64,000 nucleotides of DNA from Vibrio taketomensis (GTDB lineage: Bacteria > Pseudomonadota > Gammaproteobacteria > Enterobacterales > Vibrionaceae): assembly GCF_009938165.1 (NCBI RefSeq), contig NZ_AP019649.1, forward strand, positions 434,001-498,000, read 5' to 3'. Below the pieces are notes generated by a model. It did no database searches. It saw only the letters and a list, made by a program, of their open reading frames with translations, and was not told the origin of the DNA. Both the position numbers and the translations under genes were made by a program. This document shows, in pieces, positions 1 to 10,284 of the stretch; the first letter of the stretch is position 1, and each line of letters opens with the position of its first letter.

Positions 1-209
1 AACGAATTGGTGGTGCTGGTGTGGATGTGTTTACTCAAGAGCCTGCCGATGAAAGCAATCCATTATTGGCTAACGGTGAGTTACCGAATTTATTGTTAAC
101 CCCGCACGTTGCATGGGGCAGCGATTCGGCGATTCAGAAGCTGACGCATATTTTGATTGATAATATTCGTGCTTATATGAATGGCGAGCAGCAAAACCGA
201 GTGGTTTGA
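1..209 (+). CDS. D-2-hydroxyacid dehydrogenase, C-terminal end (glycerate/hydroxypyruvate type), partial
   Basis: Only the last 68 codons are visible; the frame is open from base 3 and ends with TGA at 207-209. The tail reads GGAGVDVF, then a PNLLLTPHVAW block and an alpha-helical end. The TPH histidine is the catalytic His of the NAD-dependent D-2-hydroxyacid dehydrogenase family, and GxDVF..EP is the conserved strand before it. Glycerate dehydrogenase/hydroxypyruvate reductase (HprA) is my best guess because such genes sit beside valS in vibrios, but substrate cannot be read from this fragment. It converges on valS across a shared terminator. Confidence 0.85.
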   Translation, partial: RIGGAGVDVFTQEPADESNPLLANGELPNLLLTPHVAWGSDSAIQKLTHILIDNIRAYMNGEQQNRVV

Positions 210-230
210 TTCAGTGCTTTAAAGACAAAA

Positions 231-258
231 AAAGACCGGTCATTTGACCGGTCTTTTC
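231..258. terminator. Bidirectional intrinsic terminator between the dehydrogenase gene and valS
   Basis: A perfect 12-bp inverted repeat (231-242 and 245-256, AAAGACCGGTCA) is flanked by an A tract on the left and a T tract on the right, so it can stop transcripts from both converging genes. Confidence 0.9.
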
Positions 259-277
259 TATTTGCGATAACGAGAGA

Positions 278-3133
278 TTAAAGCGCTGCGATAGTCGCTT
301 TTTGCTCTTCTAGTTTCGCTAGTGTTTCTTGGTAACCCACTAGTTTCTCACGCTCTTGTGCTACAACCGCTTCAGGTGCTTTAGCAACGAAACCTTCGTT
401 ACCTAGTTTACCTTCTAGACGTTTGATCTCACCATGCGTCTTCTTGATTTCGCCATCTAGACGAGCAAGTTCTGCATCTTTGTCGATCAGACCTGCCATT
501 GGGATCATCAGCTCAGATTTAGCCACTAGTGCGGTTGCACATGCTGGCGTTTCTTCACCTGCTGCAAGTACACGTACCGATTCTAGTTTCGCTAGAGACA
601 TCAGTACTTGCTTGTTCGCTTCAAGGCGCGCTGCATCTTTCTCGTCAGCTTTTAACATTACTTCCAGAGGTTTACCTGGGTTGATGTCGTACTCTGCACG
701 TAGGTTACGAATGCTAGTGATGAACGCTTTCACCCACTCGATATCGTCTAGCGCTTCTTGGTTGAAGTTCGCTTCGTCGTATTGAGGTAGTGCTTGTAGC
801 ATGATGGTCTCGCCTTCAACACCTTCCACTAGTGGCTTGATGCTTTGCCAGATAGTTTCTGTGATGTAAGGGATCACTGGGTGAGCTAGACGTAGCGTCT
901 TCTCAAGTACCGTGATTAGCGTGCGACGAGTACCACGTTGTTGCGCTTCAGTGCCTTTCCATAGAACCGGTTTAGTTAGCTCTAGGTACCAGTCACAGAA
1001 TTGGTTCCAGATGAACTCGTATAGCGTGTTTGCAGCCATATCTAGACGGAAGTTGTCGATATGGTTGTTGAACGATTTCGCTGCCAGTTCAAACTGAGAC
1101 TCGATCCATTTGTCTGCTAGTGAGTATTCAATCTCACCACCGTTGAAGCCACAATCTTGCTCTTCTGTGTTCATCATTACGTAACGGCTCGCGTTCCATA
1201 GTTTGTTACAGAAGTTACGGTAACCCTCAAGACGTTTCATATCCCAGTTGATATCACGACCTGTTGATGCCATTGCTGCAAGCGTGAAACGTAGTGCGTC
1301 AGTACCGTATGCTTCGATACCGTTTTCAAACGTTTTACGTGTATTCTTCTCGATCTTCGCCGCAAGTTGAGGCTGCATCATGTTGCCACAGCGTTTCTCA
1401 ACTAGAGACTCTAGGTCGATACCATCGATCATATCGATAGGGTCAAGTACGTTACCTTTCGACTTAGACATCTTGTCGCCGTTTTCGTCACGGATTAGAC
1501 CCGTTACGTAAACTGTCTTAAATGGTACTTGTGGCTTGCCGTTTTCGTCTTTCACGAAGTGCATGGTCATCATGATCATGCGCGCAACCCAGAAGAAGAT
1601 GATGTCAAAGCCAGTTACTAGCACGTCTGAAGGGTGGAATACTTTCAGATCGTCAGTTTGTTCTGGCCAGCCTTGAGTACCAAACGTCCAAAGTGCAGAA
1701 GAGAACCATGTATCGAGTACGTCTTCATCTTGGCGAAGTTCGATAACTGACTCTAGGTTGTTATTTTTACGAACTTCGTCTTCGTCACGACCTACGTAAA
1801 CATTACCTTGGTTGTCGTACCATGCAGGGATGCGGTGACCCCACCATAGCTGACGAGAGATACACCAATCTTGAACGTCACGCATCCAAGAGAAGTACAT
1901 GTTTTCGTATTGCTTAGGTACAAATTGAATGTCGCCGTTTTCTACTGCTTCAACGGCTGTTTTCGCTAGAGGCGCAGTACGCACGTACCATTGGTCAGTT
2001 AGCATTGGTTCGATAACCACGCCACCACGGTCGCCGTAAGGCACTTGTAGGTCGTGATCTTTGATCTCTTCCAGTAGGCCTAGCTCTTTGAATTCTTCCA
2101 CGATTGCTTTACGTGCAGCAAAACGCTCCATACCGTGGTATTTTGCAGGTAACTCAGTCGCGTAAACATCAGACGCTTCGCCGTTAGTATTGAATACTTC
2201 AGCCGCATCACGGATGTTTGCATCGAAAGTCAGAATGTTGATCATTGGTAGCTGGTGGCGCTTACCTACTTCATAGTCATTGAAGTCGTGCGCAGGTGTG
2301 ATTTTCACACAGCCAGTACCTTTTTCCATATCCGCGTGCTCGTCACCTACGATTAGAATGCGACGATCAACGATAGGAAGAATAATTTCTTTACCGATTA
2401 GATCTTTGTAACGTGGATCTTCTGGGTTAACTGCAACACCAGTATCGCCTAACATGGTCTCTGGACGAGTCGTTGCAACAACGATGTAGTCTTTACCATC
2501 GGCTGTTTTCACGCCATCTGCTAGCGGGTAGCGGAAGTGCCACATGTGGCCTTTAGTATCTTTGTTCTCTACTTCGAGATCAGAGATCGCTGTGTGCAGT
2601 TTAGGGTCCCAGTTAACGAGACGCTTACCACGGTAAATTAGGTCATCTTCGTATAGACGAACGAAAACTTCTTGTACTGCATTTGATAGACCTTCATCCA
2701 TCGTGAAACGTTCACGATCCCAGTCTACCGATGCGCCAAGACGACGAAGCTGCTTAGTGATGGTGCCACCAGATTCGCCTTTCCATTCCCAGATTTTGTC
2801 GATGAAAGCGTCACGACCGTAATCGTGCTTAGTTTTGCCTTCTTCAGCCGCAATCTTGCGCTCAACAACCATTTGAGTTGCGATACCAGCGTGGTCAGTA
2901 CCCACTTGCCAAAGGGTGTTTTTACCCTTCATTCGTTCGCAACGAATCAGAGTATCCATGATCGTATCTTGGAACGCATGGCCCATGTGTAGGCTACCAG
3001 TGACGTTCGGTGGTGGGATCATGATGCTGTATGATTCTTTAGTGGTGTCACCGTGTGGCTTAAAGTAGCCTTGCTCTTCCCAAGTCTGATACAGAGCTTG
3101 TTCGATTGAAGTTGGGTTGTATGTTTTTTCCAT
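278..3133 (-). CDS. valS: Valyl-tRNA synthetase
   Basis: Class I aminoacyl-tRNA synthetase that charges tRNA-Val in the cytoplasm and edits mischarged Thr. The 951-residue protein has the full family length. The ATP-binding HIGH motif appears as HMGH at residues 49-52, followed by a large CP1 editing domain, and KMSKS lies near residue 555. The C-terminal ~70 residues form a charged coiled coil ([11 protein letters not shown] onward), the tRNA-binding arm typical of ValRS. It lies downstream of pepA and holC on the same strand, separated from holC by about 280 bases holding an ERIC element, so it may have its own promoter or depend on read-through. No frameshift or missing motif is seen. Confidence 0.98.
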   Translation of the reverse strand: MEKTYNPTSIEQALYQTWEEQGYFKPHGDTTKESYSIMIPPPNVTGSLHMGHAFQDTIMDTLIRCERMKGKNTLWQVGTDHAGIATQMVVERKIAAEEGKTKHDYGRDAFIDKIWEWKGESGGTITKQLRRLGASVDWDRERFTMDEGLSNAVQEVFVRLYEDDLIYRGKRLVNWDPKLHTAISDLEVENKDTKGHMWHFRYPLADGVKTADGKDYIVVATTRPETMLGDTGVAVNPEDPRYKDLIGKEIILPIVDRRILIVGDEHADMEKGTGCVKITPAHDFNDYEVGKRHQLPMINILTFDANIRDAAEVFNTNGEASDVYATELPAKYHGMERFAARKAIVEEFKELGLLEEIKDHDLQVPYGDRGGVVIEPMLTDQWYVRTAPLAKTAVEAVENGDIQFVPKQYENMYFSWMRDVQDWCISRQLWWGHRIPAWYDNQGNVYVGRDEDEVRKNNNLESVIELRQDEDVLDTWFSSALWTFGTQGWPEQTDDLKVFHPSDVLVTGFDIIFFWVARMIMMTMHFVKDENGKPQVPFKTVYVTGLIRDENGDKMSKSKGNVLDPIDMIDGIDLESLVEKRCGNMMQPQLAAKIEKNTRKTFENGIEAYGTDALRFTLAAMASTGRDINWDMKRLEGYRNFCNKLWNASRYVMMNTEEQDCGFNGGEIEYSLADKWIESQFELAAKSFNNHIDNFRLDMAANTLYEFIWNQFCDWYLELTKPVLWKGTEAQQRGTRRTLITVLEKTLRLAHPVIPYITETIWQSIKPLVEGVEGETIMLQALPQYDEANFNQEALDDIEWVKAFITSIRNLRAEYDINPGKPLEVMLKADEKDAARLEANKQVLMSLAKLESVRVLAAGEETPACATALVAKSELMIPMAGLIDKDAELARLDGEIKKTHGEIKRLEGKLGNEGFVAKAPEAVVAQEREKLVGYQETLAKLEEQKATIAAL

Positions 3134-3146
3134 AGCGCTCTTTTTT

Positions 3147-3269
3147 CACCGTCATAATCGACGTTGTATCGTTGTTGTCTGCGTTCGTTCGTCTCATCAC
3201 ATACCTAAGTATGCCCAGAGAGCTCACTTACTTGCCGCCTAGATACATTCCCCGATTATTTTGGGGAAA
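3147..3269. repeat. ERIC (IRU) intergenic repeat
   Basis: About 123 bases match the Enterobacterial Repetitive Intergenic Consensus end to end as I recall it: an ACCGTCATAA-like left end, a central TGCGTTCGTTCGTC block, the ACTTACTTGCCGCC block, and a right end with GATTATTTTGGGG. It lies between the stop of holC and the start of valS, where it would be transcribed as a long imperfect hairpin in the valS leader. ERIC elements are non-autonomous, probably MITE-like, and known in enterobacteria and vibrios. Confidence 0.85.
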
Positions 3270-3303
3270 TTCGTTCTGGTTAATCATAGTCAATCTGGAT
3301 AAG

Positions 3304-3324
3304 TGAACTCAGTAAATGAGTTCA
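3304..3324. repeat. Short perfect inverted repeat
   Basis: Two perfect 8-base arms (3304-3311 TGAACTCA and 3317-3324 TGAGTTCA) flank a 5-base loop. There is no T tract, so this is not a classic terminator. It abuts the next palindromic element. Confidence 0.6.
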
Positions 3325-3394
3325 ATACCAATTTGAACAAATATCTGGATGACTCCAAGTTATCCTTGGTCCTTATATCTATTCAAATTGGTAT
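3325..3394. repeat. 70-bp imperfect palindromic element ending in ATACCAATTTGAA
   Basis: Perfect 13-base terminal inverted repeats (3325-3337 and 3382-3394) enclose about 44 bases that are themselves partly self-complementary (CTCCAAG against CTTGG). The compact, self-folding design with precise ends looks like a small mobile-type or REP-like unit rather than an operator. It lies just downstream of the holC stop. I believe related units recur in Vibrio intergenic regions, but that is from memory. Confidence 0.6.
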
Positions 3395-3412
3395 AAAAAT
3401 CAGCATTGACCG

Positions 3413-3868
3413 TTAAGGGTATTCGATCTCGATCGTTTGCAACTGGTAGCCAGCTTGACGGTAGATTTTATACCTTTCTCGTGCGAGCTGTTTAGCTTTT
3501 TCTTCGCAGGGAACGAAGTCTACCACTTGAGCAAACTTGTTCGCAAAGGTTGTCTCATTTTCAGCCAAATTAATTACCAATTGTCGGTTCCAAGAGGGTT
3601 TTACGCCCTGGTGACCGATTTCGATATTGGTGCCATATCTTGGCCCTTCGCCTACAAGGTTGTGTGCAATAAACTTATCAACATCGACTTGCCAAAATAA
3701 CTCAGCAATCGACTCTGCATGCGTTTTATCATGACAGTTTAAATACACTTTAGCGCCTTGCTTGGCAAAATGCTGAGTAAGGAATAGTACGTACTCAGCA
3801 AAACCGGTTTGGGTCGCTTGTGGGCTGTCCGATTTAACTATGTAGAAAGTCGCCGTTTGTTGCATCAC
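3413..3868 (-). CDS. holC: DNA polymerase III chi subunit
   Basis: The chi subunit of the clamp-loader complex, which with psi (HolD) links the replicase to SSB. The 151-residue protein has the usual length. It opens with ATFYIV, contains LNCHDKTHAESIAELFWQ (handling of the lagging strand partner), and a C-terminal RYKIYRQAGY segment, all typical of HolC. The first two codons are both Met, so the true start could be one codon later. The gene lies between pepA and valS on the same strand, the usual gammaproteobacterial order. The pepA terminator sits just upstream, so a separate promoter is likely. Confidence 0.95.
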   Translation of the reverse strand: MMQQTATFYIVKSDSPQATQTGFAEYVLFLTQHFAKQGAKVYLNCHDKTHAESIAELFWQVDVDKFIAHNLVGEGPRYGTNIEIGHQGVKPSWNRQLVINLAENETTFANKFAQVVDFVPCEEKAKQLARERYKIYRQAGYQLQTIEIEYP

Positions 3869-3886
3869 ATTCTCTATAAATTAGCG

Positions 3887-3912
3887 AAAAAAGGGCCTTA
3901 CGGCCCTTTTTA
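3887..3912 (-). terminator. Intrinsic terminator after pepA
   Basis: AAAAAGGGCC and GGCCCTTTTT pair around a 4-base loop (3898-3901). Both flanks are homopolymeric, so on the minus strand the hairpin is followed by a U run. It lies between the pepA stop and the holC start. Confidence 0.9.
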
Positions 3913-3924
3913 TTGTTACAGAAA

Positions 3925-5433
3925 TTATTCTTCTGTTTCTTGGCCACTGCGGTTCAATAGGAATTGGACCAGCATTGAGACCGGACGACCTGTCGAACCT
4001 TTTGCAGCACCCGATTTCCACGCAGTACCTGCGATATCGATGTGCGCCCAGTTATACTTCTTAGCAAATTTAGATAGGAAGCAACCTGCCGTGATAGTAC
4101 CAGCTGGACGACCGCCAATGTTCGCCATATCTGCAAATGGGCTCTTTAGCTGCTCATGGTATTCGTCAGCCATTGGTAGACGCCATGCACGGTCACTTGC
4201 TTGCTCAGAAGCGTTAACTAGCTCGTGAGACAGCGGGTTATGGTTTGATAATACGCCACTGATGTGGTGGCCTAGTGCAATCACGCATGCGCCAGTTAGT
4301 GTTGCAACGTCAACTACGCAGTCTGGTTCAAAACGCTCAACGTAAGTTAGCGCATCACACAGTACCAAGCGGCCTTCAGCGTCGGTGTTTAGCACTTCAA
4401 CCGTTTGACCTGACATTGTCGTTAGGATGTCACCTGGGCGGTATGCATTGCTGCCTGGCATGTTTTCACAACCAGCTAAAACGCCAATCACGTTAATTGG
4501 TAGGTTTAGCTTCGCCAGTGCTTTCATTGTACCGAAAACAGATGCTGCACCACACATGTCGTACTTCATCTCGTCCATGCCTTCGCTTGGCTTGATTGAG
4601 ATGCCGCCTGAATCGAAAGTTAGGCCTTTACCAACAAGTACGATTGGTTTTGCGTCTGCATCTGGGTTGCCCTTGTACTCAATGACCGACATCATCGATT
4701 CATTTTTCGAGCCACGACCCACTGCAAGGTATGATGTCATACCCAGTTTTTCCATCTCTTGCTCACCAATGATCTTAGTGGTGATAGACTCGTAATCATC
4801 AGCTAGACGACGAGCTTGAGAAGCTAAGTAAGCTGGGTTTGCGATGTTTGGTGGCATGTTGCCAAGGTCTTTACACGCTTTCACGCCTGAAGCAATCGCT
4901 AGGCCGTGAGAAATTGCGCGCTCGCCAAGGTTTAACTCACGACGTGTTGGCACGTTAAATACCAATTTGCGTAGTGGGCGGCGAGTTTCTGGTTTCACAC
5001 TCTTGAATTGATCGAAAGTGTAAAGGCCATCTTTAGTCGCTTCTACCGCCTGGCGTACTTTCCAGTAAGTGTCGCGGCCTTTAACGTGCAGTTCAGTTAG
5101 GAAACATACCGCTTCCATTGAACCAGTTTCGTTTAGCGTGTTGATGGTTTTTTGGATGATTTCTTTGTATTGACGTTCGCCTAGCTCACGTTCTTTACCG
5201 CAGCCAACCAGAAGCACACGCTCAGAGAGCACGCCTGGTACTTGATGCAATAACAGCATTTGACCTGGTTTACCTTCTAGATCACCGCGGCGAAGCAGTG
5301 AACTGATATAGCCATCGCTAATTTTATCTAGCTGTTCGGCAACTGGAGAGAGGCGACGTGGTTCAAAGACGCCCACGACGATACAAGCGCTGCGTTGTTT
5401 CTCAGGGCTACCACTTTTTACACTGAACTCCAT
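3925..5433 (-). CDS. pepA: Cytosol aminopeptidase A (leucyl aminopeptidase, M17)
   Basis: Hexameric two-metal aminopeptidase that removes N-terminal residues in the cytoplasm. In E. coli PepA is also a DNA-binding accessory factor for XerCD recombination at plasmid sites. I chose the ATG at 5431-5433 because a TAGGAG Shine-Dalgarno lies just upstream and it gives 502 residues, matching the family (about 503). A longer in-frame start 24 codons upstream lacks support. Metal and catalytic motifs are present: [11 protein letters not shown] around residues 268-278 and NTDAEGRL around residues 340-350. The gene is divergent from lptF, with 190 bases between the starts. The xerD partner gene is 5 kb away. 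Confidence 0.97.
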   Translation of the reverse strand: MEFSVKSGSPEKQRSACIVVGVFEPRRLSPVAEQLDKISDGYISSLLRRGDLEGKPGQMLLLHQVPGVLSERVLLVGCGKERELGERQYKEIIQKTINTLNETGSMEAVCFLTELHVKGRDTYWKVRQAVEATKDGLYTFDQFKSVKPETRRPLRKLVFNVPTRRELNLGERAISHGLAIASGVKACKDLGNMPPNIANPAYLASQARRLADDYESITTKIIGEQEMEKLGMTSYLAVGRGSKNESMMSVIEYKGNPDADAKPIVLVGKGLTFDSGGISIKPSEGMDEMKYDMCGAASVFGTMKALAKLNLPINVIGVLAGCENMPGSNAYRPGDILTTMSGQTVEVLNTDAEGRLVLCDALTYVERFEPDCVVDVATLTGACVIALGHHISGVLSNHNPLSHELVNASEQASDRAWRLPMADEYHEQLKSPFADMANIGGRPAGTITAGCFLSKFAKKYNWAHIDIAGTAWKSGAAKGSTGRPVSMLVQFLLNRSGQETEE

Positions 5434-5623
5434 GCGTACTCCTACATCCTGAAGACAAATAGAACTAAATGTTAGATAATGCCTGCTTACTTGTTGATTC
5501 CACAATCGGAACTACCTTTAAATTAAGCAAGCTAACAGTCAGTTAGAAATTTTAAAAATAAAGGGTTCAACGGGAAATTATAGTGATTCAATTAAAAACA
5601 AGTTTTGTATAGGTAATTTCAGC

Positions 5624-6726
5624 GTGATTATTGTTAGATATTTGATCCGCGAGACACTCAAAAGCCAATTTGCGATATTTTTATCCTGTTTTTGGTCTTT
5701 TTGAGCCAAAAGTTGATCAGCGTTTTGGCCGAGGCCTCTGATGGTGAAATCCCTGCACGTTTAGTTATGCACTACGTGGGACTAAGCATGCCTTCGATGG
5801 GCTTGCTAATGCTGCCATTAAGTTTGTTCTTGGGGATTCTTCTGACCTTTGGTCGCCTGTATGCGGAAAGTGAAATTACCGTAATGAATGCAACGGGAAT
5901 CGGTAATAAGTTTCTGATTCGCGCAGCTTTGTATCTGGCAGTGATCACCGGTTTGGCGGCAGGCTTTAACGCCTTTGTGCTGTCACCATACAGCCAAGAA
6001 AAAATCATTCAGCTTGAAGAAAAAATGCAGGCTGAAAACAGTGTTGACCTGCTTAAAAAAGGTCACTTCCAAGGCACGCCTGACGGTTCATCTGTGGTGT
6101 TTATTGATGATATTCAAGATGGCCAAATGACCAATGTGTTCGTTGCTCAGATGCGTCCGCGTGATTCGATTTTACCGAGCGTCGCTTTTTCGCAATCTGG
6201 TGAAGTTAAAGAGCTGAGCGATGGTCGCCAAGTGATTCGTATGTATGACGGTACTCGTTACGAAGGTGTACCGACACGTATCGATTATATGGTGACGCAG
6301 TTTGATCAATACCAAGGCGTGATCGGACAACGTGAAGTCAAACCAAAGGGTCGCGATTGGGAAGCGATTCCAACGCTGGAGTTGATGAAGAATCCGGATT
6401 CTGCCGCGCAAGCTGAATTGCAATGGCGTATTTCGTTAGTGGTGTGTATTCCACTATTGACCATGTTGGTGGTGCCTTTGTCTGCGGTAAACCCTCGTCA
6501 AGGTCGCTTTGCCAAAATGGGCCCTGCGATATTGATTTACTTGGCTTACTTCTTGGCAATTAGTGCGACTAAGTCTGCTTTGGAAGACGGGGCAATACCT
6601 TCCGTAATCGGTATGTGGCCAATAAACTTTGCATTGCTAGTGACCGCTATTGCGATCAACTTAATGGATAGCATTCCAGTGCGACGTTTTAAAGACAAAC
6701 TTAGACAAAAAAAGAAGGCAGCGTAG
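5624..6726 (+). CDS. lptF: LPS export permease LptF, interrupted by an apparent 1-base frameshift
   Basis: Inner-membrane subunit of the LptB2FG transporter that extracts lipopolysaccharide toward the Lpt bridge. The product starts at GTG 5624 with VIIVRYLIRETLKSQFAI, which matches LptF N-termini. That frame hits TGA at 5702, while the rest of the protein (SQKLISVLAEASDGE onward to 6726) continues in the next frame. Adding one T to the T5 run at 5678-5682 gives AIFFILFLVFLSQKL, exactly the expected first membrane helix. The remainder has the usual SEITVMNATG and VVPLSAVNPRQGR motifs. The gene is essential in most Gram-negative bacteria and lptG follows after 3 bases, so a sequencing error is more likely than a real null. 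Confidence 0.9.
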
Positions 6727-6729
6727 TTC

Positions 6730-7800
6730 GTGTTTAAGATTTTAGATCTCTACATTGGTCGAACCATTATTACTACCACATCTTTGGTGTTGGCGACCTT
6801 CGTTGGTCTCTCTGCCATCATTAAATATGTTGAGCAGTTGCGTAAGGTTGGTCGTGGTACCTACGACATGATCGATGCGCTGCTGTTTGTTGGTTTGAGT
6901 ATTCCTCGTGATATCGAAATGTTCTTCCCAATGGCGGCGCTACTTGGTGCTTTGATTGGTTTGGGTATGTTGGCGTCAAGCTCTGAGCTAGTGGTGATGC
7001 AAGCGGCAGGTTTTTCTAAACTTGATATCGGTTTGTCGGTACTCAAAACCGCCGTGCCACTGATGATCATTGTGACACTGCTTGGTCAGTGGGGCGCACC
7101 ACAAGCACAGAAAATGGCGCGTGATTTACGTGCGTTTGCTACCACCAACGGTGCCATTATGTCAGTGCGAACTGGGGTATGGGCGCGTGATGCCAATGAC
7201 TTCATTTTTATTGGTAAAATCGAAGACGACAAACTTTATGGTTTGAACATGTGGCGCTTTGATGATCAGAAGCATCTGCAACAAGTTTATTTTGCTAAAG
7301 AAGTGGAATATTCAAGCGATCACGTTTGGATAATGAAAAACGTGCAAGTGACCAACATGGCTAATGATATTCAATTGTCAAAAACTGAATTGCCAGAATA
7401 TCGCTGGCAGACATCGTTAGAGCCAGACAAACTAGCTGTGGTCACGGTTAAGCCGGAAGAGCTATCGCTAGGTGGATTGTATGACTATGTTAATTATCTA
7501 AAAGCCTCTGAACAAGACGCGTCGCGTTATGAGCTGGCATTTTGGCGTAAAGTGACGCAGCCTATTTCAATTGCCGTCATGATGTTGATGGCATTGTCGT
7601 TTATCTTTGGTCCACTGCGAAGTGTGACCATGGGGGCGCGCATTCTGTCAGGTGTAGTGGCTGGTTTTAGCTTCTATATCTCGAGTGAATTCTTTGGTCC
7701 GCTGAGCTTGGTATACAACATTCCACCGGTGATTGGTGCAGTTATGCCAAGCATTGCCTTTTTGACTATTGCGCTGATGCTGTTAAGACGCAAACTGTAA
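6730..7800 (+). CDS. lptG: LPS export permease LptG
   Basis: Partner of LptF in the LptB2FG exporter, with six transmembrane helices and a periplasmic beta-jellyroll. The 356-residue protein starts at GTG 6730, three bases after the lptF stop, so the two are translationally linked. The N-terminal LDLYIGRTI segment, the SSSELVVMQAAGFS coupling region and the C-terminal QPISIAVMMLMALSFIFGPLR segment are family hallmarks. The frame is intact. A strong terminator follows. Confidence 0.97.
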   Translation: MFKILDLYIGRTIITTTSLVLATFVGLSAIIKYVEQLRKVGRGTYDMIDALLFVGLSIPRDIEMFFPMAALLGALIGLGMLASSSELVVMQAAGFSKLDIGLSVLKTAVPLMIIVTLLGQWGAPQAQKMARDLRAFATTNGAIMSVRTGVWARDANDFIFIGKIEDDKLYGLNMWRFDDQKHLQQVYFAKEVEYSSDHVWIMKNVQVTNMANDIQLSKTELPEYRWQTSLEPDKLAVVTVKPEELSLGGLYDYVNYLKASEQDASRYELAFWRKVTQPISIAVMMLMALSFIFGPLRSVTMGARILSGVVAGFSFYISSEFFGPLSLVYNIPPVIGAVMPSIAFLTIALMLLRRKL

Positions 7801-7821
7801 TATTCGAATGGTTCAAAACAA

Positions 7822-7852
7822 AAAAACGCCCCCATATTTGAGGGCGTTTTTA
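7822..7852 (+). terminator. Intrinsic terminator of lptFG (probably bidirectional)
   Basis: AAAACGCCC and GGGCGTTTT pair around a 10-base loop, followed by TTAT. The A-rich left flank would also stop transcription arriving from nadC on the other strand. Confidence 0.9.
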
Positions 7853-7900
7853 TATCTGATACTTTTTACTTGAGGCGATGAAATGCCGCTAACATTGAGC

Positions 7901-8863
<963 letters not shown>

Positions 8864-8917
8864 TTAATCTCGCATTTCACAATCAAATGAATAAAAATAC
8901 ACAGCGATATTGAAGTT

Positions 8918-9481
8918 ATGGAACAGAAGAAAAAGCCAATGATTGATTCACACGGATGGTATCAAAATGCACGTCATGTACCGTCACCATTTTTTGACCA
9001 ACGCGCTGATCAGCAAGATATCTCGCTTTTGGTGATCCATAACATCAGCTTACCTCCTGGTCAGTTTGGCGGCCCGTATATTGAGCAGTTTTTTCTTGGG
9101 CACTTAAACCCAGATGAGCACTCATTCTTTAAGGTGATTCATAACATGGGGGTCTCTGCCCATTGCTTGATTCGCCGTGATGGTGAAGTGGTGCAGTTTG
9201 TCTCTTTCCTCGATAGGGCGTGGCATGCAGGCGCTTCCAGTTTTGCAGGAAGAGCGCGTTGTAATGATTATTCGATTGGCATTGAGATGGAAGGCAGTGA
9301 CTTTGTAGCGTATACCGATGCGCAGTATCGGGCGCTGGCAATGTTGACACAAGAGTTGATGACGACCTATCCGCTGATCACTATTCCACGCATTACCGGC
9401 CATCAGTATATTGCGCCGCAACGTAAGACGGATCCGGGATTGGTATTTGATTGGCGAAGATATAGAGATGCGCTGCGCTAA
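8918..9481 (+). CDS. ampD: 1,6-anhydro-N-acetylmuramyl-L-alanine amidase
   Basis: Cytoplasmic zinc amidase that cleaves the peptide from anhydromuropeptides during peptidoglycan recycling; its loss induces AmpC in species that carry it. The 187-residue Amidase_2 domain shows the zinc ligands in VIHN (His41), GHQY (His in the C-terminal third) and KTDPG (Asp). A start at the internal Met8 (8939) would align better with E. coli AmpD, and neither start has a strong ribosome binding site. It is divergent from nadC. Confidence 0.96.
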   Translation: MEQKKKPMIDSHGWYQNARHVPSPFFDQRADQQDISLLVIHNISLPPGQFGGPYIEQFFLGHLNPDEHSFFKVIHNMGVSAHCLIRRDGEVVQFVSFLDRAWHAGASSFAGRARCNDYSIGIEMEGSDFVAYTDAQYRALAMLTQELMTTYPLITIPRITGHQYIAPQRKTDPGLVFDWRRYRDALR

Positions 9482-9525
9482 GAATGAGAGAGAACGCGTT
9501 TAGATGTGAAAAGTTGTGGATTTAT

Positions 9526-9573
9526 GTCGCGAGTTTCCTCGCGACTATTGAAGCTTGCGTTAAAAACGCAAGC
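9526..9573. repeat. Two tandem stem-loops between ampD and fldB
   Basis: The first hairpin is GTCGCGAG and CTCGCGAC around TTTC (9526-9545). The second is GCTTGCGTT and AACGCAAGC around AAA (9553-9573). Neither has a clear U tract. They lie between convergent genes and may act as terminators or transcript-end stabilisers, or be a REP-like repeat pair. Confidence 0.6.
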
Positions 9574-9607
9574 GTTCCTGATTCTCGTAACGAAGCGTTG
9601 TCAAATC

Positions 9608-10132
9608 TTACAAAGATTCATGATATTCCGTTAGCACTTGCTCAATCCAAGTAGCGATGCGCTCATCGCTGAGATCGTATTGTGAATCTTCATCTAGCGC
9701 TAAGCCGACAAACATGTTGCCGTCTTGGGTAAGAGCTTTAGAGGCTTCAAAATGGTATTGCTCGTCGTTAGGCCAGTAGCCAATTACGTTCGCACCAGCG
9801 AGTTTAATTTGATCGTGCAGCAGACCCATTGCATCAAGGTACCATTCACCATAGCCTTCTTGATCACCAAGACCAAACAGCGCTACGGTTTTACCTTGTA
9901 GCGATACGCCACTGATGGTGTCCCAAATCGCCTGCCAATCTTCTTGAATCTCACCAAAATCCCAAGTGGAAATGCCGAGTAGTAGCAGATCATAGTCTGC
10001 CATTTTTTCTAGAGGCGTTTGTTTTACATTGTGAATGTCGACCAACTCTTCACCAATGATAGCGCGCATCTTTTCTGCTGCCATTTCGGTGTAGCAAGTG
10101 GTGGAACCATAAAATAGACCGATTTTCATCAT
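9608..10132 (-). CDS. fldB: Flavodoxin 2
   Basis: Long-chain flavodoxin, an FMN electron carrier. The 174-residue protein begins [15 protein letters not shown], the phosphate-binding loop for FMN, and includes [12 protein letters not shown] and [15 protein letters not shown], the two isoalloxazine-flanking loops. The sequence resembles E. coli FldB rather than FldA, and fldB next to xerD-dsbC-recJ is the E. coli order. The first two codons are both Met; starting at the second gives 173 residues, the E. coli length. It is divergent from xerD. Confidence 0.95.
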   Translation of the reverse strand: MMKIGLFYGSTTCYTEMAAEKMRAIIGEELVDIHNVKQTPLEKMADYDLLLLGISTWDFGEIQEDWQAIWDTISGVSLQGKTVALFGLGDQEGYGEWYLDAMGLLHDQIKLAGANVIGYWPNDEQYHFEASKALTQDGNMFVGLALDEDSQYDLSDERIATWIEQVLTEYHESL

Positions 10133-10284
10133 TGTGTATCTTTATTGTTGAGCGGTTAGCGAATTCTAACCATAAAACGGCGAGCTTTGCAGCGAATATC
10201 CGTTGCTAAACGGAATTTTTATGGCTTTATGTGCTGTATACATTTACAGTAAATAAAAATAATAATCACAAAATGAGAGTTGCA

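Noticed and set aside
5675..5702. Programmed -1 frameshifting in lptF
   Set aside because: The site ATA TTT TTA does not fit the X XXY YYZ slippery pattern, LptF is not known to use recoding, and similar homopolymer losses occur in hrpB and mrcB.
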